A stretch of 6,741 nt of DNA from an uncultured Ruminococcus sp. (GTDB lineage Bacteria > Bacillota > Clostridia > Oscillospirales > Acutalibacteraceae): contig CACYDE010000111.1 in assembly GCA_902773045.1 (NCBI GenBank), positions 1-6,741 on the forward strand, in the 5' to 3' direction. The notes beneath the pieces were generated by a model. That model saw only the letters and a list, made by a program, of their open reading frames with translations. It had not been told where the DNA came from and did not search any database. Below, one piece after another: positions 1-5,552 of this stretch (its first letter is position 1; every line of letters starts with the position of its first letter). Position numbers and translations under genes: made by a program.

Positions 1-153
1 CCCTCAGCGAAATCAGACAAACCGAGATAAGCAAAAAAATAATAAATCACAAACAAACACAGCTTTCCCAGTCCAAGAACAAAGGCAGGAGCGCTGCGAA
101 TTGCCGGTCAAATAAAAAATAAGGTGATTTTATAATAGCACAATGAGTTAAGT

Positions 154-280
154 TAATAACATTACTTTCCCATGCCCCGAACCCATTTGACCGGTTACTC
201 GTAACTCTGTTCAGAGTCCTGAAAATACGGTTTCGATGAGAACCAAATGGTAATTAATATGTGGGAAGTTTAAGATATTA
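154..280. ncRNA. Candidate structured RNA, family not recognised
   Basis: Nested complementary arms fold this stretch into a rod. They are TAATA 154-158 with TATTA 276-280; ACTT 164-167 with AAGT 266-269; CCCATG 169-174 with TATGGG-type partner 260-265, including two G-U pairs; CCATTTG 183-189 with CAAATGG 244-250; and GTT plus CTC 194-200 with GAG plus AAC 238-243. At the tip is the hairpin ACTCT 204-208 / AGAGT 213-217 with a GTTC loop. A TATAAT hexamer lies at 131-136 on the + strand without a good -35. A second TATAAT lies on the - strand at 282-277 and would start a transcript at the base of the rod. Strand is therefore undecided. I compared it from memory with 6S RNA, SRP RNA, tmRNA and common riboswitch cores and saw no match. 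Expression is not shown; the element could also be a cruciform or a decayed repeat. Confidence 0.35.
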
Positions 281-340
281 TAAGTTCTATTATCAAGAAT
301 TTCCCGAATAAAATCAGCTCCGGAAAAATTCCGGTCATAT

Positions 341-359
341 CAATATCATTATGATAATG
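341..359. promoter_or_regulatory. AT-rich palindrome, possible operator
   Basis: The core TATCAT-T-ATGATA (344-356) is a perfect 6-1-6 inverted repeat, and two of three further flanking positions per side also match, giving 8 of 9 pairs across 341-359. The size and 1-nt centre resemble operators of the Fur/PerR superfamily; by eye about 11 of 14 arm positions agree with the PerR-type consensus TTATAAT-N-ATTATAA. It lies about 90 bp upstream of the groES -35, which is far for direct repression. Palindromes of this composition also arise by chance in AT-rich DNA. Confidence 0.2.
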
Positions 360-445
360 GTAACATTAAACTTGTTAATTTTCAAGATAAATATAAGCAA
401 AAAATTTAAGGCTTTGTAAAAAAATTGTTAATACCAAAATAAGAC

Positions 446-474
446 TTGATTTTTTCCTGATAATGGTATAGAAT
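446..474 (+). promoter_or_regulatory. Sigma-A-type promoter of groES-groEL
   Basis: The -35 hexamer TTGATT (446-451) and -10 hexamer TAGAAT (469-474) are separated by exactly 17 bp and match the consensus at 4 of 6 and 5 of 6 positions. Transcription would begin around 481, inside the CIRCE element, so a repressor bound there would block initiation. This is the usual arrangement of class I heat-shock promoters in Firmicutes. Confidence 0.8.
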
Positions 475-478
475 ATAT

Positions 479-505
479 TTAGCACTCAGAAAGCGAGAGT
501 GCTAA
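479..505. promoter_or_regulatory. CIRCE operator (HrcA binding site)
   Basis: A perfect match to the CIRCE consensus: TTAGCACTC (479-487), a 9-nt spacer (488-496) and GAGTGCTAA (497-505). In Firmicutes and many other bacteria HrcA binds this inverted repeat and represses groESL and dnaK operons; GroEL helps HrcA stay active, so repression lifts when GroEL is occupied by unfolded protein. Here it lies 4 bp after the -10 box and 33 bp before the groES start, so it also sits in the 5' untranslated region. hrcA is not in the window. Confidence 0.97.
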
Positions 506-538
506 CAGTGTGAAGTTTAACTTAAGGAGGAATATATT

Positions 539-823
539 ATGACAATCAAACCACTTCTTGACAGAGTAGTCTTAAAAGCCGAAAAAGCAGAGGAAACAAC
601 TAAGAGCGGAATCGTTCTTGCGGCAGCAGCTCAGGAAAAACCCCAGTTTGCAAATGTTGTTGCAGTAGGACCCGGAGGAGTTGTTGACGGAAAAGAAGTT
701 GTTATGCAGATAAATGTCGGCGACAAGGTTCTCACAAATAACTATGCCGGAACAAAGGTCAAAGTTGACGGTGAGGAATATACGATCGTTCGTCAGTCCG
801 ATATTCTTGCGGTTGTTGAATAA
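539..823 (+). CDS. groES: Co-chaperonin GroES (Hsp10)
   Basis: GroES forms the heptameric lid that caps the GroEL cavity in the cytoplasm and allows encapsulated polypeptides to fold. The 94-residue product has the normal family length. It begins with the typical IKPLLDRVVLK strand, carries the mobile loop around residues 18-30 (ETTKSGIVL, with the I25-V26-L27 tripeptide that contacts the GroEL apical domain), the VGPGG turn at 43-47, and ends with the conserved SDILAVVE. The start is secure: a strong AAGGAGG at 524-530 lies 8 nt ahead of the ATG. It is the first gene of the CIRCE-controlled operon, followed by groEL after an unusually long 154-nt gap. No anomalies are seen in the reading frame. 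Confidence 0.97.
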   Translation: MTIKPLLDRVVLKAEKAEETTKSGIVLAAAAQEKPQFANVVAVGPGGVVDGKEVVMQINVGDKVLTNNYAGTKVKVDGEEYTIVRQSDILAVVE

Positions 824-885
824 TTATTATTAATGCGGCAATTTAATGATTAAATTTAACAGTTAACGCAAAACGCTGAGCTAAG

Positions 886-924
886 ACATGCCGGATTTCC
901 GGAGCGCGCAGCGAGGAGCGGCAT
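886..924 (+). repeat. GC-rich structured island between groES and groEL
   Basis: Within an otherwise AT-rich 154-nt intercistronic gap there is a sharply GC-rich block. ATGCCG (888-893) can pair with CGGCAT (919-924), and a smaller inverted repeat CCGG-ATTT-CCGG occupies 891-902. Between the arms AGCG recurs every 7 nt, at 903, 910 and 917, and GGAGCG occurs at both 901 and 915. The composition and internal periodicity suggest a small dispersed intergenic repeat or an mRNA structure that tunes the groES to groEL ratio. There is no uridine run, so it is not a terminator. A weak AT hairpin (AATTTAA 840-846 / TTAAATT 850-856) precedes it. Confidence 0.4.
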
Positions 925-977
925 ATTTACGATCATTATTTGCCGAAGCAGTGACTCGAATTTGGAGGTAAAATATT

Positions 978-2603
978 ATGGCTAAACAAATTATTTATGG
1001 TGAGGAAGCTCGCAAGGCTTTAAAAACAGGTATCGATCAGCTTGCAGACACAGTCAAGATCACTCTCGGTCCTAAGGGCAGAAATGTTGTTCTTGACAAG
1101 AAATTCGGCGCTCCGCTGATTACCAACGACGGAGTAACTATTGCGAAAGAAATTGAGCTTGACGATCCTTTTGAAAATATGGGCGCTCAGCTTGTGAAAG
1201 AAGTTTCGGTAAAAACAAACGATGTTGCCGGTGACGGAACAACAACGGCTACGCTCCTTGCACAGGCTCTTATCAGAGAAGGCATGAAAAACGTAACCGC
1301 AGGCGCAAATCCGATGGTTCTTAAGAAAGGAATCCAGAAGGCTGTTGATACAGCTGTCGGCGCGGTAGTGGAAAATTCCAAGCAGGTGAGCGGTTCGGAA
1401 GATATCGCCAGAGTTGCAACTATCTCTTCCGCAGACGAGTATATCGGAAATCTCATTGCAGAGGCAATGGAAAAAGTTTCTAATGACGGCGTTATTACTG
1501 TTGAGGAATCCAAAACAGCTGAGACATATTCGGAGGTTGTTGAGGGTATGATGTTCGACAGAGGATACATTGCTCCCTACATGGTTACCGATACCGATAA
1601 AATGGTTGCCGAAATAGATGACGCTTATCTTCTTATTACGGATAAAAAGATCTCGACAACACAGGAGATCCTCCCTCTTCTCGAGCAGATAGTTCAGGCA
1701 GGAAAGAAGCTTGTTATTATTGCCGAGGATGTAGAAGGCGAAGCTCTCACGACCCTCATTCTCAATAAGCTCAGAGGAACATTTACATGTGTTGCTGTGA
1801 AAGCTCCGGGCTTCGGCGACAGAAGAAAAGAAATGCTTCAGGATATCGCAATTCTCACCGGCGGTCAGGTCATCAGCTCCGATCTCGGTCTTGAACTTAA
1901 AGATACCGATATGTCGCAGCTTGGCCGTGCAAGACAGGTTAAGGTCGATAAAGAAAATACGATCCTCGTTGACGGTCAGGGCGATTCAAAGGAAATTGCT
2001 TCCAGAGTGGCTCAGATCCGCGCTCAGCTTGAAACAACGACATCGGAATTTGATCGTGAAAAACTTCAGGAAAGACTCGCTAAGCTTGCCGGCGGTGTTG
2101 CCGTTATCAAAGTTGGCGCAGCTACAGAGATTGAAATGAAGGAGAAGAAACTCCGCATTGAGGACGCTCTCGCAGCAACAAAGGCAGCTGTTGAAGAAGG
2201 CATCGTTGCGGGCGGCGGTACTGCTCTCATGAATGCGATCCCTGCAGTTGAAGCAGAACTCGCAAAAGCAGAAGGCGATGAAAAGACGGGTGTTCAGATC
2301 GTTCTTAAAGCGCTCGAAGAGCCTGTTCGTCAGATCGCAGCCAATGCCGGTCTGGAGGGTTCCGTAATTGTTGAAAATATTAAGAATTCAGGTAAAACCG
2401 GTTACGGATTCAATGCTTTGACCGAGGAATATACCGATATGCTTACGGCAGGCATCGTTGATCCTACTAAGGTGACTCGTTCTGCGCTTGAAAATGCAGC
2501 GTCGGTTGCTTCGATGGTTCTTACAACAGAATCACTGGTGGCTGATATTAAAGAGCCTGCTGCCGCAGCTCCTGCAGCACCTGATATGGGCGGAATGTAT
2601 TAA
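978..2603 (+). CDS. groEL: Chaperonin GroEL (Hsp60/Cpn60)
   Basis: GroEL is the tetradecameric ATP-driven folding chamber of the cytoplasm, working with GroES. The 541-residue protein is full length. Equatorial domain: LGPKGRNV at 30-37, nucleotide-binding D51 (E. coli D52) and the phosphate-binding DGTTT at 86-90. An intermediate and apical domain occupies roughly 135-410, with catalytic D396 in IEDAL (E. coli D398). The Cpn60 signature AAVEEGIVAGGG is at 403-414. The tail is short: an Ala/Pro stretch ending MGGMY, with only a single GGM rather than the long GGM repeat of E. coli. The start is fixed by GGAGG at 964-968, 9 nt upstream. The gene is co-transcribed with groES under CIRCE control and followed by an intrinsic terminator. 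A 127-codon antisense open frame at 1187-1570 is a coding shadow. Confidence 0.98.
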   Translation: MAKQIIYGEEARKALKTGIDQLADTVKITLGPKGRNVVLDKKFGAPLITNDGVTIAKEIELDDPFENMGAQLVKEVSVKTNDVAGDGTTTATLLAQALIREGMKNVTAGANPMVLKKGIQKAVDTAVGAVVENSKQVSGSEDIARVATISSADEYIGNLIAEAMEKVSNDGVITVEESKTAETYSEVVEGMMFDRGYIAPYMVTDTDKMVAEIDDAYLLITDKKISTTQEILPLLEQIVQAGKKLVIIAEDVEGEALTTLILNKLRGTFTCVAVKAPGFGDRRKEMLQDIAILTGGQVISSDLGLELKDTDMSQLGRARQVKVDKENTILVDGQGDSKEIASRVAQIRAQLETTTSEFDREKLQERLAKLAGGVAVIKVGAATEIEMKEKKLRIEDALAATKAAVEEGIVAGGGTALMNAIPAVEAELAKAEGDEKTGVQIVLKALEEPVRQIAANAGLEGSVIVENIKNSGKTGYGFNALTEEYTDMLTAGIVDPTKVTRSALENAASVASMVLTTESLVADIKEPAAAAPAAPDMGGMY

Positions 2604-2639
2604 TTATTGGCAAACTACCAATTGATCTCTTTTATAAAG

Positions 2640-2675
2640 CGGACTGTTCTCTCAAAAAGGACAGTTCGTTTTTTT
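2640..2675 (+). terminator. Intrinsic terminator of groES-groEL
   Basis: CGGACTGTTC (2640-2649) pairs with GGACAGTTCG (2659-2668) as a 10-bp stem including two G-U pairs, with a 9-nt loop and a run of seven T at 2669-2675. It begins 36 nt after the groEL stop. A small ATTGG/CCAAT hairpin (2606-2622) lies between the stop and the terminator. Confidence 0.92.
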
Positions 2676-2691
2676 CGCAGAGTAGTTTTTT

Positions 2692-2759
2692 AAGGCAATT
2701 TATAAAACTAAGGGTAAAGCGGATAATCAAAATTTCTTATTACCCTTATGCTTTGCCTT
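2692..2759. repeat. Nested inverted repeat of unknown role
   Basis: Two stems share one axis: AAGGCAA (2692-2698) with TTGCCTT (2753-2759), and inside it TAAGGGTAA (2709-2717) with TTACCCTTA (2740-2748), leaving a loop of 22 nt. No uridine run follows on either strand, so it is not a terminator. It may be a small palindromic mobile or dispersed element, or a structure at the end of read-through groEL mRNA. The right edge touches the -35 region of the next promoter. The left outer sequence TTAAGGCAA (2690-2698) recurs at 6658-6666, at the start of the repeat-like tail of the window; a 9-mer match alone could be chance. Confidence 0.4.
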
Positions 2760-2786
2760 GTGTTATAAAATTTAATATGCTATAAT
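2758..2786 (+). promoter_or_regulatory. Extended -10 promoter for the ligase gene
   Basis: A perfect TATAAT at 2781-2786 is preceded directly by TGC (2778-2780), the extended -10 motif. The -35 at 17 bp spacing is poor (TTGTGT 2758-2763, three of six matches), which extended -10 promoters tolerate. Transcription would start near 2793, just before the 2801-2855 stem, leaving a leader of about 145 nt before the gene. Confidence 0.65.
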
Positions 2787-2800
2787 TTATTTGTTGTCTG

Positions 2801-2861
2801 ACACTTCCGAAATGAAAAATTGCATTAAGAAATGATATTCTCTTTTCGGAGGTGTATTTTT
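2801..2861 (+). promoter_or_regulatory. Leader stem-loop with U-run, possible attenuator or small RNA end
   Basis: ACACTTCCGAAA (2801-2812) pairs with TTTCGGAGGTGT (2844-2855) over 12 bp with one G-U pair. The 31-nt loop contains a minor CATT/AATG hairpin (2823-2834). The stem is followed by A and five T (2857-2861), as in an intrinsic terminator. Its right arm contains GGAGGTG (2848-2854), a very strong Shine-Dalgarno that the stem would hide. Placed just after a promoter and 75 nt ahead of the ligase start, it could terminate early transcripts (attenuation or a ~70-nt RNA), or gate translation of the short frame at 2860. I recognise no T-box or riboswitch core in it. Confidence 0.5.
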
Positions 2862-2904
2862 GAATAGCAGGGCGGATTCCCACATGTTCTCTTTCAAAAC
2901 ATAG
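2860..2904 (+). CDS. Possible leader peptide, 14 codons, TTG start
   Basis: A short frame opens with TTG at 2860, five nt after the strong Shine-Dalgarno GGAGGTG (2848-2854), and ends at TAG 2902-2904. The product would be (M)NSRADSHMFSFKT. An in-frame ATG at 2884 would give a six-residue version but has no ribosome site of its own. The peptide has no run of a single regulatory amino acid and I do not recognise it. The case rests only on the Shine-Dalgarno, its position in the leader and its sequestration in the 2801-2855 stem; the Shine-Dalgarno may serve no start codon at all. Confidence 0.22.
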   Translation: MNSRADSHMFSFKT

Positions 2905-2923
2905 AAATAAACTACAGCACAGT

Positions 2924-2928
2924 GAGGG
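2924..2928 (+). promoter_or_regulatory. Ribosome binding site fixing the ligase start
   Basis: GAGGG at 2924-2928 stands 8 nt before the ATG at 2937. The alternative in-frame GTG at 2922 overlaps this motif and has no Shine-Dalgarno of its own, so the ATG is preferred and the protein is five residues shorter than the longest frame. Confidence 0.7.
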
Positions 2929-2936
2929 TATATGAT

Positions 2937-4295
2937 ATGGATAAATTATTACTTCTTAAATCTATGATAAGTACGCGTCAAGCCGAATCAATGTCAATCG
3001 AAAACAGAAACAGCCTTTGTGACAAGCGGCTGAGAAAGCTTGTCCGATACGCAAAAACAAACAGTCCTTATTACAGAGAGTTGTATAAGGATATATACCG
3101 TGATTTTGATCTTGAAGACCTTCCTACGACCAACAAGCTCCAAATGATGAAACGCTTTGATGATTTTATTACGGATCAGAAAGTCAATATGCGTCGAATT
3201 GAAGAATTTACGTCCGATATCAACAATATCGGCTATATGATAGATAATAAATATCTTGTGTTCAAGACTTCCGGCTCCACCGGGAATCCTGCTGTTGTTT
3301 TGTATGATAATAAAATGATTTCTGTTTCGTCCGCCGTTGCAGCGATAAGAACGTTTGCAAGAAAAGAGGATTACAAAACCTTTATGAATAACGGCAGACG
3401 AACAGCAGGCGTATTTGCCGATTACGGTTTTTATCTTGCCTGCGGAATGTCAAAATATCTTCAAATTCAGATGCCCAAGAATAATAATAAGATCAACATT
3501 GACGTTAATCTTCCCGCTGAACAGATAATAAGACAGCTTAATGATTTTAAGCCGTCAATGCTCAGCGGATATCCTTCCAATCTTGCTTTGCTCGCAGATT
3601 TTGTACAGCTTGATATTAAGCCCGATGTTGTTATCACAGGCGGAGAGCTTTTGACAGACAGAACAAAAAAGAAGCTTGAAAATAAGTTCGGCTGTTACGT
3701 TCAGACGCACTATTCCTGCACGGAAGCAGGGGAGATCGCCTGTCAGTGCAGGGAAGGACGTCTTCATATTAACGAAGATTGGGTCATCGTTGAACCGGTT
3801 GACAAAAATAATAAACCTGTCGGATACGGGATCCGGTCGGATAAAGTTCTTATCACGAATCTTTCAAATTACATACAGCCTTTTATAAGATATGAGTTAA
3901 CCGACAGAGTTATAGTTCATGATGAAAAATGTTCCTGCGGTAAAAATACACGCTGGCTCGAAATTGAAGGGCGCACCGATGATATTATAGAATTTAGAAA
4001 CGGGGTAAAAATAGCGCCGATGTCTTTCTATAAAATACTTGAAGAGATAAAAGAAATCAGCAGATTTCAGCTTGTGCAGCGATCCGATGAAGTATTGGAA
4101 TTGAGAATAATATCTACCGACAGGCAAAATGCATTTGCAAAAGCGGAGAAGGATTTGGCTGACTTTTTGTTGTCTAAAGGTGTGGATAATGTGAAAATCA
4201 AGCTTTCCGAAGAAGCTCCGCAGGCAAACAAAACCAGCGGAAAATTTAAACACATTTTAACCGACTGTCAAACGCAGACGAAAATCGTGTCTTAA
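2937..4295 (+). CDS. Phenylacetate-CoA ligase family (PaaK/CapK-like) adenylate-forming enzyme
   Basis: Members activate a carboxylate with ATP to an acyl-adenylate and usually pass it to coenzyme A or another acceptor in the cytoplasm. The 452 residues from the ATG fit the family (about 430-460). Motifs in order: the phosphate-binding TSGSTGNP at 111-118; LSGYPSNLALL at 209-219; GGELLTD at 235-241; YSCTEAGE at 259-266; the ribose-contacting D323 in YELTDRV; the hinge GRTDD at 345-349; and the C-terminal NKTSGKFK at 431-438, where K436 would be the catalytic lysine. C269 and C271 (CQC) with C332 and C334 (CSCG) could form a metal site. It has its own promoter and leader and no pathway partners nearby, so the substrate cannot be named; phenylacetate is only the family label. 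CapK-like or coenzyme F390 synthetase-like annotations would describe the same family. Confidence 0.88.
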   Translation: MDKLLLLKSMISTRQAESMSIENRNSLCDKRLRKLVRYAKTNSPYYRELYKDIYRDFDLEDLPTTNKLQMMKRFDDFITDQKVNMRRIEEFTSDINNIGYMIDNKYLVFKTSGSTGNPAVVLYDNKMISVSSAVAAIRTFARKEDYKTFMNNGRRTAGVFADYGFYLACGMSKYLQIQMPKNNNKINIDVNLPAEQIIRQLNDFKPSMLSGYPSNLALLADFVQLDIKPDVVITGGELLTDRTKKKLENKFGCYVQTHYSCTEAGEIACQCREGRLHINEDWVIVEPVDKNNKPVGYGIRSDKVLITNLSNYIQPFIRYELTDRVIVHDEKCSCGKNTRWLEIEGRTDDIIEFRNGVKIAPMSFYKILEEIKEISRFQLVQRSDEVLELRIISTDRQNAFAKAEKDLADFLLSKGVDNVKIKLSEEAPQANKTSGKFKHILTDCQTQTKIVS

Positions 4296-4354
4296 CTTTT
4301 TGAGTATGGTGACTTTATAACTCGCGTCAAAATTTGTCCCTAAAGAGTATTTTG

Positions 4355-4380
4355 AAGTTTTAAAAAATTTGAACTTTTTT
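4355..4380 (+). terminator. Weak intrinsic terminator after the ligase gene
   Basis: AAGTTT (4355-4360) pairs with GAACTT (4371-4376) including one G-U pair, with an AT-only extension inside (AAA/TTT), and the right arm runs into six T (4375-4380). The stem is AT-rich and so of low predicted stability. It lies 60 nt after the stop of the ligase and just before the next promoter, which is the expected place. Confidence 0.45.
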
Positions 4381-4420
4381 ATTATAAAATTGTAAAATCC
4401 TTGATATTTTTTTATATCGG

Positions 4421-4450
4421 TTGAAAATGTGATGTTGGTCGTGCTATAAT
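4421..4450 (+). promoter_or_regulatory. Promoter of the moxR-DUF58 operon
   Basis: TTGAAA (4421-4426) and TATAAT (4445-4450) are separated by 18 bp, with TGC directly before the -10 (4442-4444), so this is a strong extended -10 promoter. Transcription would start near 4457, giving a ~160-nt leader. Just upstream of the -35 lies a small inverted repeat GATAT-N6-ATATC (4403-4418), a possible but unsupported operator. Confidence 0.78.
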
Positions 4451-4492
4451 GTTACATGTGTGAAATTATTTATTTTATTTGTGTAAATATAA

Positions 4493-4588
4493 ATAGGCGA
4501 TTGCAAAATTGCGGATAAGAATTCTAAAATGAATGGTATTACAAATCGTACATCAGCAGTAGGTTTTTAAATTATAACAATCGGCTAT
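4493..4588 (+). promoter_or_regulatory. Long-range stem in the moxR leader, candidate cis-regulatory RNA
   Basis: Within the 5' untranslated region, 4493-4503 (ATAGGCGATTG) and 4578-4588 (CAATCGGCTAT) are complementary at 10 of 11 positions, with a single central G-G mismatch. They enclose 74 nt that contain the palindrome AGAATTCT and short TAC/GTA pairings. This is the layout of a closing P1 helix of a leader RNA. It ends 18 nt before the moxR Shine-Dalgarno (GGAGG 4607-4611) and neither a terminator nor a sequestered ribosome site is visible, so the mechanism is unclear. I do not recognise a known riboswitch core inside. Confidence 0.4.
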
Positions 4589-4615
4589 GAGTAAATATAA
4601 ATTATCGGAGGAATT

Positions 4616-5548
4616 ATGAAACAGGCAGCAAAAATTATCAAGGAAGTAAAAAAGGCTGTGATCGGAAAGGACGATATCCTCATCAAGGTCATGGAAGTTG
4701 TCCTTGCGGGAGGAAATATTTTGATAGAAGATATCCCCGGAGTTGGAAAAACAACTATGGCTCTCGCTTTTTCAAAAGCTATGCAGCTCGACTGCAAACG
4801 TGCTCAGTTCACACCCGACGTTATGCCTTCCGATATAACGGGTTTTTCAATTTATAACAAAGCTACAGGTAATTTTGAGTATAAAGAGGGCGCAGGTCTG
4901 TGCAACCTTCTTCTTGCGGATGAGATCAACCGAACTTCAAGCAAAACTCAGTCGGCTCTTCTTGAACTGATGGAGGAACATTCCGTGACTGTCGATGGTA
5001 TAACTCATAAATGTCCGATTCCGCATATAGTTATAGCAACTCAAAACCATGTCGGAACAGCAGGCGCGCTTCCGCTTCCGGAATCTCAGATGGATCGTTT
5101 CACTGTCAGACTAACGATGGGTTATCCGACAGTGGAAAATGAGATAATGCTTCTTAAAGATCGTCAGGGAACAAATCCTCTTGATTACGTTCAGCCTGTG
5201 GCTTCGGCGTATGATATCATCGAAATGAAGCATAAGGTAGAAAATGTTTTTCGGCATGAAGAGATTTTCGGTTACATAGCACGTCTGATGAAAGCTACTC
5301 GTGAAAACGAGTTTATCAAAGTCGGCGTAAGTCCACGCGGCGCTCTCGCACTGTCAAACATGTCGGCTGCCTGCGCTTTTCTTCATAAACGCGATTATGT
5401 GATCCCGGAGGATATAAAACAGGTTTTCATTGACGTATGCGCACACAGACTTGTGATGAGTCCTCAGGCAAGAGTTTCCAACGTTACGAGTGTGAACGTG
5501 CTGAATGATATCCTCAGCCGGGTTCCCGAACCGACGATCAGAGGGTAA
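4616..5548 (+). CDS. MoxR-family AAA+ ATPase
   Basis: MoxR proteins are AAA+ ATPases that act as chaperones in maturation or assembly of protein complexes, usually together with a DUF58 or von Willebrand A partner. The 310 residues match the family (about 300-330). The N-terminal helix with VIGKDD is at 15-20. Walker A is at 39-46 (DIPGVGKT, K45), with D39 where most members have Gly. Walker B LLLADE is at 98-103 (D102, E103) followed by NR. Sensor 1 is ATQN at 141-144 (N144). An arginine-finger segment SQMDRF lies at 157-162, and sensor 2 is VGVSPRGAL at 236-244. Start: GGAGG at 4607-4611, 4 nt before the ATG, slightly close but clear. The DUF58 gene begins 4 nt after its stop, so the two are surely one operon and a functional pair. 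Confidence 0.94.
   Translation: MKQAAKIIKEVKKAVIGKDDILIKVMEVVLAGGNILIEDIPGVGKTTMALAFSKAMQLDCKRAQFTPDVMPSDITGFSIYNKATGNFEYKEGAGLCNLLLADEINRTSSKTQSALLELMEEHSVTVDGITHKCPIPHIVIATQNHVGTAGALPLPESQMDRFTVRLTMGYPTVENEIMLLKDRQGTNPLDYVQPVASAYDIIEMKHKVENVFRHEEIFGYIARLMKATRENEFIKVGVSPRGALALSNMSAACAFLHKRDYVIPEDIKQVFIDVCAHRLVMSPQARVSNVTSVNVLNDILSRVPEPTIRG
5541..5545 (+). promoter_or_regulatory. Ribosome binding site fixing the DUF58 start
   Basis: GAGGG at 5541-5545 lies within the last codons of moxR and 7 nt before the ATG at 5553. The earlier in-frame ATG at 5505 would overlap moxR by 44 nt, has no Shine-Dalgarno and adds 16 polar residues ahead of the first membrane helix, so 5553 is preferred. Confidence 0.75.
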
Positions 5549-5552
5549 ATTT

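Larger units (their letters stand above)
1..445. other. Long intergenic region upstream of the groES promoter
   Basis: I see no convincing gene here. Two + strand frames are open from the left edge, one ending with TAA at 113-115 and one ending with TAA at 120-122. Either could be the last ~37-39 codons of an upstream gene, but both give low-complexity, polar peptides that I do not recognise. From about 123 onward there is no credible coding frame. What the region does hold is structure: a rod-like inverted repeat at 154-280, a 10-nt inverted repeat (104-113 with 185-194), a compact hairpin with arms CCGGAA 320-325 and TTCCGG 329-334, and a palindrome at 341-359. No uridine run follows any of these, so none looks like an intrinsic terminator. 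Confidence 0.6.

Noticed and set aside
2..122. Two overlapping open + strand frames at the left edge, as the tail of an upstream gene
   Set aside because: Both are open and short, both give low-complexity peptides I do not recognise, and nothing chooses between them, so no CDS is called.
320..334. CCGGAA-AAA-TTCCGG hairpin as a terminator
   Set aside because: Neither side is followed by a run of T on the relevant strand, so it lacks the release signal.
1187..1570. 127-codon antisense open frame inside groEL
   Set aside because: It lies wholly within the conserved groEL coding sequence, has no ribosome site or family resemblance, and is explained as a codon-composition shadow.
1891..2139. 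82-codon frame inside groEL in another + frame
   Set aside because: Same strand shadow with no Shine-Dalgarno and a Leu/Arg/Lys-rich composition typical of an off-frame reading.
2922..2936. GTG at 2922 as the start of the ligase
   Set aside because: It has no ribosome binding site, and it overlaps the GAGGG motif that is well placed for the ATG at 2937.
3897..4255. Antisense open frames inside the ligase gene
   Set aside because: Fully contained in a gene with clear family motifs; no independent start signals.
5505..5552. ATG at 5505 as the DUF58 start
   Set aside because: It would overlap moxR by 44 nt, lacks a Shine-Dalgarno, and puts a polar stretch before the first membrane helix; the ATG at 5553 has GAGGG ahead of it.
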